Shown here one piece after another: positions 27,806 through 36,276 of a stretch of DNA of 64,000 bases. The number at the start of each line of letters is the position of its first letter. Within the stretch, counting starts at the first letter, position 1. The notes under the pieces are model-generated. The model did not search any database and had not been told where the DNA came from. It was given only the letters and a program-made list of their open reading frames with translations. The DNA comes from Sphingorhabdus contaminans (lineage in GTDB: Bacteria; Pseudomonadota; Alphaproteobacteria; Sphingomonadales; Sphingomonadaceae): assembly GCF_007280415.1 (NCBI RefSeq), contig NZ_VKKU01000002.1, positions 1,054,001-1,118,000 on the forward strand, given 5' to 3'. Position numbers and translations under genes: made by a program.

Positions 27806-28441
27806 TCACTTAATCGCATTCTGGTTGATACGCAAATGGACCCCGCCGTCGAGCCGGACGACACGGGTTTCCAGATCCGCTTTCAGCCGCTTTGCCTCAA
27901 ACGTACCGACCTTTGTCCGGCCGCTGACGGCACCGAAGCTTTGCATGGTCTTGTCCTTCAACGACAGCTCCACATTGCTGGCGACCATATTGTAATCGGG
28001 CGAAGTGACGGCAAGGGGTCCGTTGACCCGCATTGTTTCGCGGTTGAGATTATAGGTCCCCCGCTGTGCGGAAATGGATGCAGGTCCGTCGTTCAGCAGG
28101 ATACGGGCGGACAGTGACGTCATGTCGAGCACGGGTTCGGCAGATGTTTTCTGCACAGCGCTTCCGGCGCGCAGAGAGAAAGGCCGGCCTTCGCTGTCTT
28201 CGCCGCGGTAGAGCGCCTCGATAAGCCGCATCCGTTCGCGCGACAGGTTGACCTCATCCTTGTTGAGAACAAAGCTGAGCTCCTGCGTTCCGGCAAATGG
28301 GCTGAAGGCCAGCACGGCGAGCAATATGCCGATGATGCTGGGCAAGCCGACGCGCAGGAAACGGATCAGCCGGTCGTGCCGTCCGCCGGGCAGGGCCCAG
28401 CGTTGTCGTTGCGTGCGTTCAAGATCGGCCTGTTCGGACAT
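27806..28441 (-). CDS. lptC: LPS export protein LptC
   Basis: 211-residue bitopic protein: cytoplasmic head, one transmembrane helix (about 29-47) and a periplasmic LptC jellyroll (about 55-205). It receives LPS from LptB2FG and hands it to LptA. Sequence similarity in this family is low; the assignment relies on topology, length and position between rnd and lptA. Confidence 0.88.
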   Translation of the reverse strand: MSEQADLERTQRQRWALPGGRHDRLIRFLRVGLPSIIGILLAVLAFSPFAGTQELSFVLNKDEVNLSRERMRLIEALYRGEDSEGRPFSLRAGSAVQKTSAEPVLDMTSLSARILLNDGPASISAQRGTYNLNRETMRVNGPLAVTSPDYNMVASNVELSLKDKTMQSFGAVSGRTKVGTFEAKRLKADLETRVVRLDGGVHLRINQNAIK

Positions 28442-28466
28442 GGGGACTATTAAGCGCCTTCGAACC

Positions 28467-29084
28467 TTAACTGTGTCCGAATATATCTATTTCCGGCCAG
28501 CCGGCCAGATCCAGCTCGGCGCGATGGGGCAGGAAGTCGAAACAGGCCTGGGCAAGCTGCGTCCGGCCTTCGCGTTCCAGCCGGACAACAAATTCGGCAT
28601 GGAGCCGGTGCAGATAGCGCACATCGCTTGCGGCATAGTCCTTTTGCGCCTCGGACAAGGTTGGACCGCCCCAGTCGCTCGACTGCTGCTGCTTGGAAAT
28701 ATCCATGCCCAGCATTTCCTTCACCAGTTCCTTAAGGCCATGCCGGTCGGTATAGGTCCGCGTCAGGCGCGATGCGATTTTGGTGCAGAAAAGAGGCGCA
28801 GCCGTCACATTCAGATAATGCGAGATCGCAGCCAGATCAAAACGCGCGAAGTGGAAGAGCTTCAGCCGTTGCGGATCGGCGAGGACGGCGCGCAGATTCG
28901 GCGCGGCATAATCACTGTCCGCGGCAAAACGGACGAGATGCTCGTCGCCCTTGCCATCGGAAATCTGCAACAGGCACAGCCGGTCACGGGGCGTGATCAG
29001 GCCCATGGTTTCGGTATCGACAGCGACGGGTCCTGCGGCCAGAACGTCGGCGGGCAAGTCTTCTTCATGCAAATAAACAGTCAT
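28467..29084 (-). CDS. rnd: short ribonuclease D (3'-5' exonuclease domain)
   Basis: 205-residue DEDDy exonuclease. The acidic catalytic residues are Asp23 and Glu25 in VDTETMGL, a later Asp in FARFDLAA and the Asp/Tyr of SDVRYLHRLH. It lacks the HRDC domains of E. coli RNase D, as is usual for the short alphaproteobacterial form encoded before lptC. Likely role in RNA 3'-end maturation. First gene of the lpt-rpoN run; 25 bases to lptC. Confidence 0.9.
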   Translation of the reverse strand: MTVYLHEEDLPADVLAAGPVAVDTETMGLITPRDRLCLLQISDGKGDEHLVRFAADSDYAAPNLRAVLADPQRLKLFHFARFDLAAISHYLNVTAAPLFCTKIASRLTRTYTDRHGLKELVKEMLGMDISKQQQSSDWGGPTLSEAQKDYAASDVRYLHRLHAEFVVRLEREGRTQLAQACFDFLPHRAELDLAGWPEIDIFGHS

Positions 29085-29301
29085 GACCGGTCCCTTGCCC
29101 CACCATGCCCGTCAACGCAAATAAAACTGCGATTCTGTGCGCCGGAAAAGGGCACGTAATATTTGCTATCGCGTAATCTTTTAATGGGATATAGCTTGGG
29201 CTTGCGCGATCAGGAAGGGCCGCGCTTGTGATGTGCAGGACTGTCGCCCTCGACTGCATAGACTAATTTGTTTTGGGCGGTGAGAAGGCAAGTACGAAGA
29301 C

Positions 29302-30078
29302 ATGGGTTTTGATCGCAAGCGTAACGGCCGTGGCCGGGACAAACGAGACGGTTTTGGGGATGACAGCTATGATGGCTACCGGTCGCCCCCTCCATTCCAG
29401 AGTGATTTTGGTGGCGGACGCCCAGGTGGCGGATTCGGTGGCGGCGCAGGTGGCGGTGGTGGCTTCGGCGGACCACGTCGCGGTGCCGGCGGACCCCCGA
29501 TGCCCGCGCAGGTCATTGGATCTGGCAAGGGAATAGTGAAGTTTTTCAATAGCCAAAAGGGTTTTGGCTTCATTCAGGTGGATGACCGGCCCGATGATGT
29601 GTTCGTGCACATCAGCGCTGTTGAGCAGGCCGGCCTGTCCGGTCTGGCCGAAGGTCAGCCACTCGAATTCACATTGGTGGACCGTGGCGGCAAGGTGTCC
29701 GCAACCGATCTGGTAATCGATGGCGAACCTATTGCCGTACCCGAACGCGCACCGCGTCATGAACGTAGTTTTGACCGCGATCGTGGCCCCCGTGATGGTG
29801 GTGGCTTCCGGGGTGGTGACCGCGACTCGGCACCACGCGGACCGCAGCGCGAATCGACCGGCGAACGTGCCAATGGCACGGTGAAATTCTTCAACGACAT
29901 GAAGGGTTTTGGATTTGTGCAGCGCGATGACGGTGGCGAAGATGTGTTTGTGCACATTTCGGCATTGGAACGTTCGGGCATGGGCCAGGTGGCACAGGGC
30001 GACCGTTTGTCATTCGATATCGAGATCGACCGCCGGGGCAAATTCTCGGCCGCTAATCTGAGCGCGCTCTCCGAATAA
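29302..30078 (+). CDS. double cold-shock-domain protein with Gly/Arg-rich linkers
   Basis: 258 residues. An N-terminal Gly-rich region (about 30-70, GGG-F repeats) precedes cold-shock domain 1 (about 75-140, [12 protein letters not shown] and DVFVHISA), an Arg/Asp/Gly-rich linker (about 150-190) and domain 2 (about 192-255, [12 protein letters not shown] and DVFVHISA). Both domains keep RNP1 and RNP2, so it should bind single-stranded nucleic acid. The RG/GG-rich parts could add RNA affinity or self-association. The 217-base region before it holds no gene and is the likely promoter and leader. A terminator follows. Confidence 0.9.
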   Translation: MGFDRKRNGRGRDKRDGFGDDSYDGYRSPPPFQSDFGGGRPGGGFGGGAGGGGGFGGPRRGAGGPPMPAQVIGSGKGIVKFFNSQKGFGFIQVDDRPDDVFVHISAVEQAGLSGLAEGQPLEFTLVDRGGKVSATDLVIDGEPIAVPERAPRHERSFDRDRGPRDGGGFRGGDRDSAPRGPQRESTGERANGTVKFFNDMKGFGFVQRDDGGEDVFVHISALERSGMGQVAQGDRLSFDIEIDRRGKFSAANLSALSE

Positions 30079-30092
30079 ACCGCATATAAAAA

Positions 30093-30132
30093 GAAAAGGG
30101 CGAGTGTGGCATTTGCTTCACCCGCCTTTTTT
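30093..30132 (+). terminator. terminator after the cold-shock gene
   Basis: GGCGAGTG / CACCCGCC arms (one mismatch) around a 12-base loop, A4 before and T6 after. Suits both the cold-shock gene and the convergent dps gene. Confidence 0.75.
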
Positions 30133-30152
30133 GTGCCTGGTGCAGAAAAGGA

Positions 30153-30623
30153 TCAGGCTTTCCCGATGGTCGCCTCAAGGAACCATGCGCGCTGCTCCGC
30201 CTGGTCCGTCCAGTCGTCGAGCAGACCGTCGGTCGCATTGTCGCCTGCCTCTTCGGCAAGGTCTTTGGCTTCCTTTAGTGCTTTTACCAATGTCTCGTTA
30301 TCGGCGTGCAGTTCCTTCAGCATCTTCGTCGCATCTGTGGACGTCGAGTCATGATCCTTGATACGCTGCTTACCGGCAATCGCGCCAATTGATGTCAACG
30401 TATCCTGCCCCAGTTTCCGCACACGCTCGGCGACAAGGTCAGTGGTTGCAATCAGTTCGGCGGCCTGTTCGTCGAACAGGAGATGATATTCGCGAAAATG
30501 TGGTCCGGTGACATGCCAGTGGAAATTTTTCGTCTTCAGATAAAGCGCATAATAGTCTGCAAGCAGGCCATTCAGGGCATCGGCCAGTGCCTTTTTGCTG
30601 TTATCACCTTCTGCCATCATCAT
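30153..30623 (-). CDS. dps: Dps-family DNA-binding ferritin-like protein
   Basis: A 156-residue mini-ferritin that stores iron and protects DNA from oxidants. The ferroxidase-centre segment is NFHWHVTGPHFREYHLLFDEQAAEL, with the inter-subunit His/Asp/Glu ligands in place. No Lys-rich N-terminal tail, so direct DNA binding is uncertain. Three consecutive ATGs (30623, 30620, 30617) can start it; GGAGA upstream best suits the last two. Confidence 0.92.
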   Translation of the reverse strand: MMMAEGDNSKKALADALNGLLADYYALYLKTKNFHWHVTGPHFREYHLLFDEQAAELIATTDLVAERVRKLGQDTLTSIGAIAGKQRIKDHDSTSTDATKMLKELHADNETLVKALKEAKDLAEEAGDNATDGLLDDWTDQAEQRAWFLEATIGKA

Positions 30624-30719
30624 TCTCCATTGTCTGAGTTCGTCCGTTGAACGTCATATAAGGAGGCAGGTTCCCTTTCGCTATTGGAGCTTCTCGCTGA
30701 GACAGAGTGAGAGCATCGT

Positions 30720-31286
30720 TCAAGCAATCCCGAACGCCTGAGTTGCAAGGACGAATCCCCAGATCAGCAACAAGCCCCCCGAAATCCAGCGAATGGGTTT
30801 GAGCGGTACGATCCGGGCAAGCCGCTCACGCAGCAGGACCGCAGGAATGGTCGCAGCCATGATTCCCACAAATCCGCCAATCAGGGCCATTCCCCAATAA
30901 GGGGTACGCGCACTTTGGGCCGCAATGATAAACTGGCTTTTGTCCCCGAATTCGAGAATGAACAGCCCGAGAAATGCTGTCAGGAAAGCCGGCAGTTTCC
31001 AATCTGTGAGCGGGTCGACCGTGCGCCGCCACATCAGCATGCCCGCGCCTGCAAATATATAAGCGAGACCGGCAAACAGCTTCACCGGTGCTTCGCTTAT
31101 CCATTGATCGATAACGGAACCGCCCGCGGCGGATAGGGCGCAGTTGCATAAGGTTGCCAACGCCAGTCCGGTAAGGATTGCACCATTCTTATGGTAACGC
31201 AACGCGAGCGCCGCTGCCAGAATCTGCGTCCGGTCGCCCATTTCGGCGAGAAAGACAGACAGGAATGTGGAAAGCAGTGCGTCCAT
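30720..31286 (-). CDS. TMEM165/GDT1 family cation exporter
   Basis: 188-residue membrane protein of the UPF0016 family, two three-helix repeats each with the signature E-x-G-D-(K/R)-(S/T): AEMGDRTQ near residue 14 and LEFGDKSQ near 112. Homologues export Mn2+ or exchange Ca2+/H+; manganese export is the best guess in bacteria. Single gene, with no recognisable manganese riboswitch in the 37 bases before it. Confidence 0.88.
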   Translation of the reverse strand: MDALLSTFLSVFLAEMGDRTQILAAALALRYHKNGAILTGLALATLCNCALSAAGGSVIDQWISEAPVKLFAGLAYIFAGAGMLMWRRTVDPLTDWKLPAFLTAFLGLFILEFGDKSQFIIAAQSARTPYWGMALIGGFVGIMAATIPAVLLRERLARIVPLKPIRWISGGLLLIWGFVLATQAFGIA

Positions 31287-31346
31287 GACATGCCACTAGC
31301 ATCGGGGGATTAAAATCTGGAGAAAAAGATATCGGCCTGTTCGGCG

Positions 31347-31682
31347 TCAGTTGGGCAGGCGAACAGCCACCGATGCCAACAGCGATTGCGTCACCGAAGG
31401 GCTCAGCTGCGAACACCCGATCGCATCTTCCAATATACCGGTAAAGCTGCTGACCACCGAATCGCCACCACCATGATCGATGACGCGCTGCATCGTTGCC
31501 TCAAAAACACTCGCAATTTCGGCAACAGTTGCGAACTGGTGCACCATTGCCGTTTTCCGGATGGCTTCCAGACGGACGAGGAATTGCAGGGGATTTGTGT
31601 CAAACGACGTTAAGCGCAATGCTTCCAGCAAGTCGCTTAGCTCTGCCCGAATCAGCATTTGCCGATCATGATCCATTTCCAT
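31347..31682 (-). CDS. hypothetical protein, all-helical, possibly HPt-like
   Basis: I do not recognise this gene. 111 residues from the ATG at 31682, chosen because AGGGG lies seven bases upstream; a frame to 31727/31736 exists. Predicted all-alpha and soluble: LSDLLEALRLTSFDTNPLQFLVRLEAIRKTAMVHQFATVAEIAS reads like a histidine-phosphotransfer four-helix bundle, but no phospho-His motif is evident. It faces rpmG across 228 bases. Confidence 0.6.
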   Translation of the reverse strand: MEMDHDRQMLIRAELSDLLEALRLTSFDTNPLQFLVRLEAIRKTAMVHQFATVAEIASVFEATMQRVIDHGGGDSVVSSFTGILEDAIGCSQLSPSVTQSLLASVAVRLPN

Positions 31683-31910
31683 GGCAATGCCCCTGTGCCC
31701 TTTTGCAGAGGCAGTTTGCGCCAACATGGTTAACAAGTGGTGAAACTGTGGCTGGTATCGCAGATGCGGTGTATATCTGCCAGAATCTGGCCCAAACCCG
31801 ACTCAAGGCTTGACTTTACGCGCGCGAATCCGCAAAGGCGCGCGTCTGTGAACGGGACGCGTTGTTGCGGCCGCTGTTTTTAACGAAATTCGAACACGAA
31901 GGAATGGGCC

Positions 31911-32078
31911 ATGGCGAAGCCAGCCACGATCAAGATCAAGCTGCTCAGCACTGCTGACACTGGCTTTTTCTATGTCACCAAGAAGAATCCGCGCAACATC
32001 ACCGAAAAGATGACGTTCCGCAAATATGATCCCGTCGTGCGCAAGCATGTCGAGTTCAAGGAAGCCAAGATCAAGTAA
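31911..32078 (+). CDS. rpmG: 50S ribosomal protein L33
   Basis: 55 residues, [20 protein letters not shown] onwards, with the L33 pattern YVTKKNPRN...MTFRKYDP...[11 protein letters not shown]. It lacks the four zinc-binding cysteines (a C-minus type L33), normal for alphaproteobacteria. ATG at 31911 with GGA upstream. A terminator follows 30 bases later. Confidence 0.95.
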   Translation: MAKPATIKIKLLSTADTGFFYVTKKNPRNITEKMTFRKYDPVVRKHVEFKEAKIK

Positions 32079-32109
32079 GCTTCACAGCTGCTTTTTCAGT
32101 GATCGATCA

Positions 32110-32131
32110 GGGCGCTTTCGGCGCCCTTTTT
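32110..32131 (+). terminator. rho-independent terminator of rpmG
   Basis: GGGCGC-TTTCG-GCGCCC followed by T5. Confidence 0.88.
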
Positions 32132-32136
32132 GATTC

Positions 32137-33261
32137 ATGTCGCCCCTGCCCTTGCGCATGGCGGCCTTGCCTCTACATCTAGCCCAGATGCAAAAGCTTA
32201 CTCTCCAATGGACCTGGGCTGCCCCTTTGTGCGCATGGCTCATGATTGCCGCAACCGCTGGCATGGCTTTGCCCGCCGGTCTTCTGGCAGCAGTCCTGAT
32301 TGCAACCGTATTGGCCGCCGTGCACCATGCCGAGCTGGTGGCACATCGGGTGGGGGAGCCGTTCGGGACATTTTTGCTGGCGATTGCCGTCACCATCATC
32401 GAACTGGGCCTGATTATCACCCTCATGTCTGCGGCCGGTCCCGATGCCGCGAGCCTGGCGCGTGACACCGTTTTCGCCGCGGTCATGATCATCCTCAATG
32501 GCCTGATTGGCGCCTGCATATTTTTCGGTGCTATTGTGCATAAGGAACAGAGTTTCAAACAAACCGGTGTCAGCGCATCGCTTGCCACGCTCTGTGCCCT
32601 GACGGTGTTGACACTGGTCCTGCCCAATTTCACCCTCAGCGAACCGGGGCCTGTCTATTCACCTGCGCAACTGGGTTTTGTCGCGATTGTCTCCTTTCTT
32701 CTCTACGCGACTTTTGTTGCGGTGCAGACGGTTCGCCACCGCGACTATTTCTTGCCGGCCAAGACGCTGGCGGCGGATGAAGATATCCACGCCGACCCGC
32801 CTACAAATGCGCAGACGCTGTTCTCGGCTGTCGCCTTGCTGGCCTGTCTGGGCGCTGTGGTGCTGCTGGCCAAGACCCTTGCGCCCACTATTGAGGCGGC
32901 CGTCGCCTCGGCCGGCGCTCCGCGTGCCATTGTCGGTGTGATTATCGCGGCGCTGGTATTGCTGCCCGAAAGTGTCGCTGCCGTGCGGGCGGCGCTGGCG
33001 AACAGACTGCAGACCAGCCTCAATCTAGGCCTTGGTTCTGCGCTGGCGACCATTGGCCTGACGATTCCGGCGGTTGCCGCGCTTTCCCTGATGATGGGGC
33101 TGCCCATTGCCTTGGGTCTGGATATGAAAGGGATGGTTCTTCTGTTCCTGACATTGGTCGTGACCACGCTGACGCTCGGAACCGGTAAGACGACCGTGTT
33201 GCAAGGGGCGGTGCACCTGCTGATTTTTGCGGTCTATCTGTTTACGACCATTGTGCCCTGA
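32137..33261 (+). CDS. ChaA-type calcium/proton antiporter
   Basis: 374-residue cation:proton antiporter of the CaCA superfamily with about 11 helices and the two alpha-repeat motifs: GEPFGTFLLAIAVTIIELGLI (near 72-92) and the second half LPESVAAVRAALANRLQTSLNLGLGSALATIGLT (near 270-305), each with the key acidic residue. Closest in layout to E. coli ChaA (Ca2+/Na+/K+ extrusion). ATG at 32188 is an alternative start that removes 17 non-hydrophobic residues. The first ATG lies only five bases after the rpmG terminator. Confidence 0.86.
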   Translation: MSPLPLRMAALPLHLAQMQKLTLQWTWAAPLCAWLMIAATAGMALPAGLLAAVLIATVLAAVHHAELVAHRVGEPFGTFLLAIAVTIIELGLIITLMSAAGPDAASLARDTVFAAVMIILNGLIGACIFFGAIVHKEQSFKQTGVSASLATLCALTVLTLVLPNFTLSEPGPVYSPAQLGFVAIVSFLLYATFVAVQTVRHRDYFLPAKTLAADEDIHADPPTNAQTLFSAVALLACLGAVVLLAKTLAPTIEAAVASAGAPRAIVGVIIAALVLLPESVAAVRAALANRLQTSLNLGLGSALATIGLTIPAVAALSLMMGLPIALGLDMKGMVLLFLTLVVTTLTLGTGKTTVLQGAVHLLIFAVYLFTTIVP

Positions 33262-33272
33262 CGGCACCGGCA

Positions 33273-33638
33273 TCAGCCGATAATGGCGCGCACAGCCTCC
33301 AGAAATTTCATGACCGAAACAGGTTTTGAAAGATAACCGCGTGCCCCGGCCTGAAGTATGCGTTCCTCATCCCCTTTGCCGGCGTAAGCGGTTACGGCCA
33401 TGACCGGAATTGCGGCGAGCACCGGATCCTTTTGCATCGCCTCGATCAGGTCGATGCCGCTGACATGGGGCAACTGGATGTCCATGATAATCAGATCGGG
33501 GGCAAACATCCGGGCCTGCTCCAGCGCCAACCGGCCATCCCGCACACCTTCGACCGTAAACTGGTGCGCGCGCAGCAGGTCGGTGAAAAGCTTGAGGTTC
33601 AGTTCATTGTCCTCAACAATCATCACCTTTTTTGCCAT
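33273..33638 (-). CDS. divK: single-domain response regulator DivK
   Basis: 121-residue stand-alone receiver. Phospho-acceptor Asp53, acidic Glu9/Asp10 and Lys105 are all present. MAKKVMIVEDNELNLKLF, DLIIMDIQLPHVSGI and AYAGKGDEERIL match the DivK subgroup that links DivJ/PleC-type kinases to DivL-CckA-CtrA cell-cycle control. The ATG at 33638 gives the usual length; a longer frame overlaps the divergent DUF3572 gene. pleD, adjacent in Caulobacter, is not here. Confidence 0.9.
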   Translation of the reverse strand: MAKKVMIVEDNELNLKLFTDLLRAHQFTVEGVRDGRLALEQARMFAPDLIIMDIQLPHVSGIDLIEAMQKDPVLAAIPVMAVTAYAGKGDEERILQAGARGYLSKPVSVMKFLEAVRAIIG

Positions 33639-33691
33639 GTGCGCTCTTTTCCCGCTTTGCGTTCGACCGATGCTTCGCTTAAGCCAAAGCC

Positions 33692-33961
33692 ATGCACGAA
33701 ACAAATAGCAAGTTAGAAGCGTCGAGTCTGGCGTTCCAGGCTTTGGCCTGGGCGTTGATGGACACGTCACGTGCAGACCGGTTGCTCGCCTTGACGGGAC
33801 TGACGCCGGAGGGGCTTCGGACATCAATCCATCAACGGGGGACGCAAGCGGCCATTCTTTCCTTTCTGGAAGCCTATGAGCCCGACCTGATTGCCTGCGC
33901 AGAAGTTATCGGTGTGTCCCCACTGCATCTGGTCAAAGCGCGCGAGGAATTGGAAATATGA
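33692..33961 (+). CDS. DUF3572 family protein
   Basis: 89 residues, small helical protein of unknown function, conserved in alphaproteobacteria near divK. Typical blocks: ALAWALMDTSRADRLLALTGLTPEGLR and FLEAYEPDLIACAEVIGVSP. Divergent from divK with a 53-base gap; overlaps the next gene by ATGA and so leads a four-gene coupled operon. Confidence 0.82.
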   Translation: MHETNSKLEASSLAFQALAWALMDTSRADRLLALTGLTPEGLRTSIHQRGTQAAILSFLEAYEPDLIACAEVIGVSPLHLVKAREELEI

Positions 33962-34605
33962 ACAAGCCTTTGTTGATCTCGGACTGCGACGAAGTGCTGT
34001 TGCATATGATCGTGCCTTTTCGCGACTGGCTCGATGAAGCACATCACATCCATTTTGATCTCGTCCACGGGGACTGGGGCGAGGCCCTGCGTCACAAGCA
34101 TGACGGAACGGTAGTTGAACGGGGACGTGTCTGGGATTTGCTGAACGGATTTTTCGATACGGAAATGCACCGGCAGCAGGCCATAGACGGAGCCGTGGAC
34201 GCTATAAACCGGCTTAACGAAGTTGCCGATGTCGTAATATTGACCAACTTGCTGGACCATCGTGCAGGACCCCGTGCGGCGCAATTGAAAGCGGTGGGCA
34301 TTTCGGCGCCGGTGTTCACCAATCAAGGCGGCAAGGGCGAAGCACTTGGCCGCATATTGGATGAATATAAGCCGAGCGTCGCGGTCTTTGTCGATGATCT
34401 GGGGCACCAGCATGACTCGGTCGGGGAGCTTTTTCCCGATGTCTGGCGGCTCCACTTTGTCGGTGAGCCGTTATTGTGGGAAAGGGTGAAGCCATCCAGG
34501 GCCGCCCATGCACGTCTGGACCGATGGGCGGACGCCGAACATTGGATCCGGGAGAAACTGGTGGCAAATGAAGCCGCACCTGCTTTGGAAAAGGGATTGT
34601 CATGA
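33958..34605 (+). CDS. HAD-superfamily hydrolase
   Basis: 215 residues. Motif I is ISDCDEVLL with the nucleophile Asp9 and Asp11; ILTNLLD is motif II; a Lys is in NQGGKGEAL and the motif IV acid pair in FVDDLGHQ. Small cap with MHRQQAIDGAVDAI. Probably a phosphatase of unknown substrate. Overlaps both neighbours by ATGA. Confidence 0.82.
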   Translation: MNKPLLISDCDEVLLHMIVPFRDWLDEAHHIHFDLVHGDWGEALRHKHDGTVVERGRVWDLLNGFFDTEMHRQQAIDGAVDAINRLNEVADVVILTNLLDHRAGPRAAQLKAVGISAPVFTNQGGKGEALGRILDEYKPSVAVFVDDLGHQHDSVGELFPDVWRLHFVGEPLLWERVKPSRAAHARLDRWADAEHWIREKLVANEAAPALEKGLS

Positions 34606-35063
34606 TTGAAGAAAAACTGGCCGAACTGGGCATCAGCCTGCCTGAACCTGCGGCGCCTGTCGCGTCATATGTACCAACGGTCGAAGCGAACGGGATGCTG
34701 TATGTTTCGGGACAACTGCCCTTTGTCGATGGCAAGGTCGTGACCGGAAAGGTCGGCGACGCACGCAGCTTGGCCGATGGGCAACTCGCGGCCCGGGCAT
34801 GCGGTATCATGCTGATCGCGCAGATGAAAAAGGCGTTGGGCGGCGATCTCGACCGGGTGGAACGGATCGTCAAACTGGGTGTGTTTGTGGCATCGACTGC
34901 GGAATTTACCGATCAACCAGAGGTTGCAAATGGTGCGTCCGACCTGATGGAGGCTGTCTTTGGCGAGGCTGGAAAACATGCTCGTGCAGCGGTGTCGGTA
35001 CCTGTCCTGCCGCGCGATGCTACTGTGGAAATCGATTGTGTCGTAAAGGTGCGCGCGAATTAA
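34602..35063 (+). CDS. RidA/YjgF family protein
   Basis: 153 residues of the Rid family (enamine/imine deaminase fold, trimer). Block GMLYVSGQLPFVDGKV, the central LGGDLDRVERIVKLGVFV and the C-terminal Arg-containing ARAAVSVPVLPRDATVEIDC match a longer alphaproteobacterial subgroup than RidA itself (about 128). Whether it has RidA activity is uncertain. Coupled to neighbours (ATGA, TAATG). Confidence 0.85.
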   Translation: MIEEKLAELGISLPEPAAPVASYVPTVEANGMLYVSGQLPFVDGKVVTGKVGDARSLADGQLAARACGIMLIAQMKKALGGDLDRVERIVKLGVFVASTAEFTDQPEVANGASDLMEAVFGEAGKHARAAVSVPVLPRDATVEIDCVVKVRAN

Positions 35064-36196
35064 TGGCCGATGGCGTTGCTGCCGAACTGTTGACCCGGGT
35101 CAGCGATGTCCTGCCTGCCGAATGGGACGCACTCAACCCGCGTCGCAACCCCTTTGTCAGTCACGCCTTTCTGAGCGCGCTTGAAGAATCAGGCAGTGTC
35201 GGACCGGGTACAGGCTGGTCGCCGGCGCCTCTGATCATCCGTGACGGGGCAGGCCATCCGGCAGCTGCGCTCCCCGCCTATTTGAAAACGCACAGCCAGG
35301 GCGAATATGTGTTCGACCATCATTGGGCCGACGCCTTTGAACGGGCCGGCGGGCGCTATTATCCGAAACTGCAAGTAGCAGCGCCCTTTTCGCCTGTTCC
35401 GGGTCCCAGATTGCTGATGCGCGATCCGGCGCAGGCGGCATCGCTGCTGGCGGCGGCGGAAGCGGTGGTGGATCAGAATGGTCTGTCTTCTGCCCATGCA
35501 ACTTTTATCGATAGTTCCGAGCTGGAATTTTATCGGGCGGCGGGGTGGTTGATCCGGATCGGAACGCAATTCCACTGGCAAAATCGGGACTATGGCAATT
35601 TCGACGATTTTCTGGCTGCCCTGTCTTCGCGCAAACGCAAGGCGATCCGGAAGGAACGTGTGGCGGCGCAGGCATCGGTCCGGATCGAACAAATTCCGGG
35701 GACCGAAATCACCACCGAAATGTGGGACGCCTTTTGGATTTTCTATCAGGATACCGGTGCTCGCAAATGGGGCCGTCCCTATCTCACGCGATCCTTTTTC
35801 GACATCATTGGCGACAGCATGAAGGACAGCATTGTCCTGTTCCTCGCCTATGACGACGCGACGCCTGTCGCCGGTGCGTTGAACTTCACCAGTCCGGACT
35901 GTTTATATGGCCGCTATTGGGGATGCACACGCGACATACCCTTTCTCCATTTCGAACTCTGCTATTATCAGGCGGTCGACTATGCGATTGCCCATGGCAT
36001 GCCGCGTGTCGAGGCCGGGGCGCAGGGCGAACACAAGCTCGCGCGGGGCTATGAGCCGGTGCCGACTTACTCCGCGCATTATATAGCCAATGGCGGCTTT
36101 CGCGCAGCGGTTGCCGATTTCCTGGAGCGCGAGACGCAGGCTATGGAGCGTGAGATAGAATTTCTGGGCGAAATGGGGCCGTTCAAGCGGCTTTGA
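35063..36196 (+). CDS. GNAT/FemAB-like N-acyltransferase (COG3146)
   Basis: 377 residues from the ATG sharing one base with the RidA stop. The protein matches the peptidoglycan-associated/FemAB-like family: WDALNPRRNPFVSHAFLSALEESGS near the start, FDHHWADA, SSRKRKAIRKER in the middle and EAGAQGEHKLARGYEPVPTYSAHYI near the C-terminus. Predicted to transfer an acyl or aminoacyl group; substrate unknown. Cytoplasmic, no signal peptide. An in-frame ATG at 34799 lies inside ridA and is not used. Confidence 0.82.
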   Translation: MADGVAAELLTRVSDVLPAEWDALNPRRNPFVSHAFLSALEESGSVGPGTGWSPAPLIIRDGAGHPAAALPAYLKTHSQGEYVFDHHWADAFERAGGRYYPKLQVAAPFSPVPGPRLLMRDPAQAASLLAAAEAVVDQNGLSSAHATFIDSSELEFYRAAGWLIRIGTQFHWQNRDYGNFDDFLAALSSRKRKAIRKERVAAQASVRIEQIPGTEITTEMWDAFWIFYQDTGARKWGRPYLTRSFFDIIGDSMKDSIVLFLAYDDATPVAGALNFTSPDCLYGRYWGCTRDIPFLHFELCYYQAVDYAIAHGMPRVEAGAQGEHKLARGYEPVPTYSAHYIANGGFRAAVADFLERETQAMEREIEFLGEMGPFKRL

Positions 36197-36237
36197 TTTT
36201 TAAGGATCGGTACACAAAACGCCGCTTGCAATAACGG

Positions 36238-36257
36238 GTTTAATCGCGCAATTAAAC
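36238..36257. promoter_or_regulatory. operator-like inverted repeat, copy 1 (before acyl-CoA dehydrogenase)
   Basis: GTTTAATCGC GCAATTAAAC: 9 of 10 base pairs of dyad symmetry, 20 bases before the acyl-CoA dehydrogenase start. The same 18-bp core recurs at 42623 and 47482 with identical half-site spacing. Likely a TetR-type operator for the catabolic block. Confidence 0.7.
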
Positions 36258-36276
36258 GGGTAGAGAGGAATCAGCC

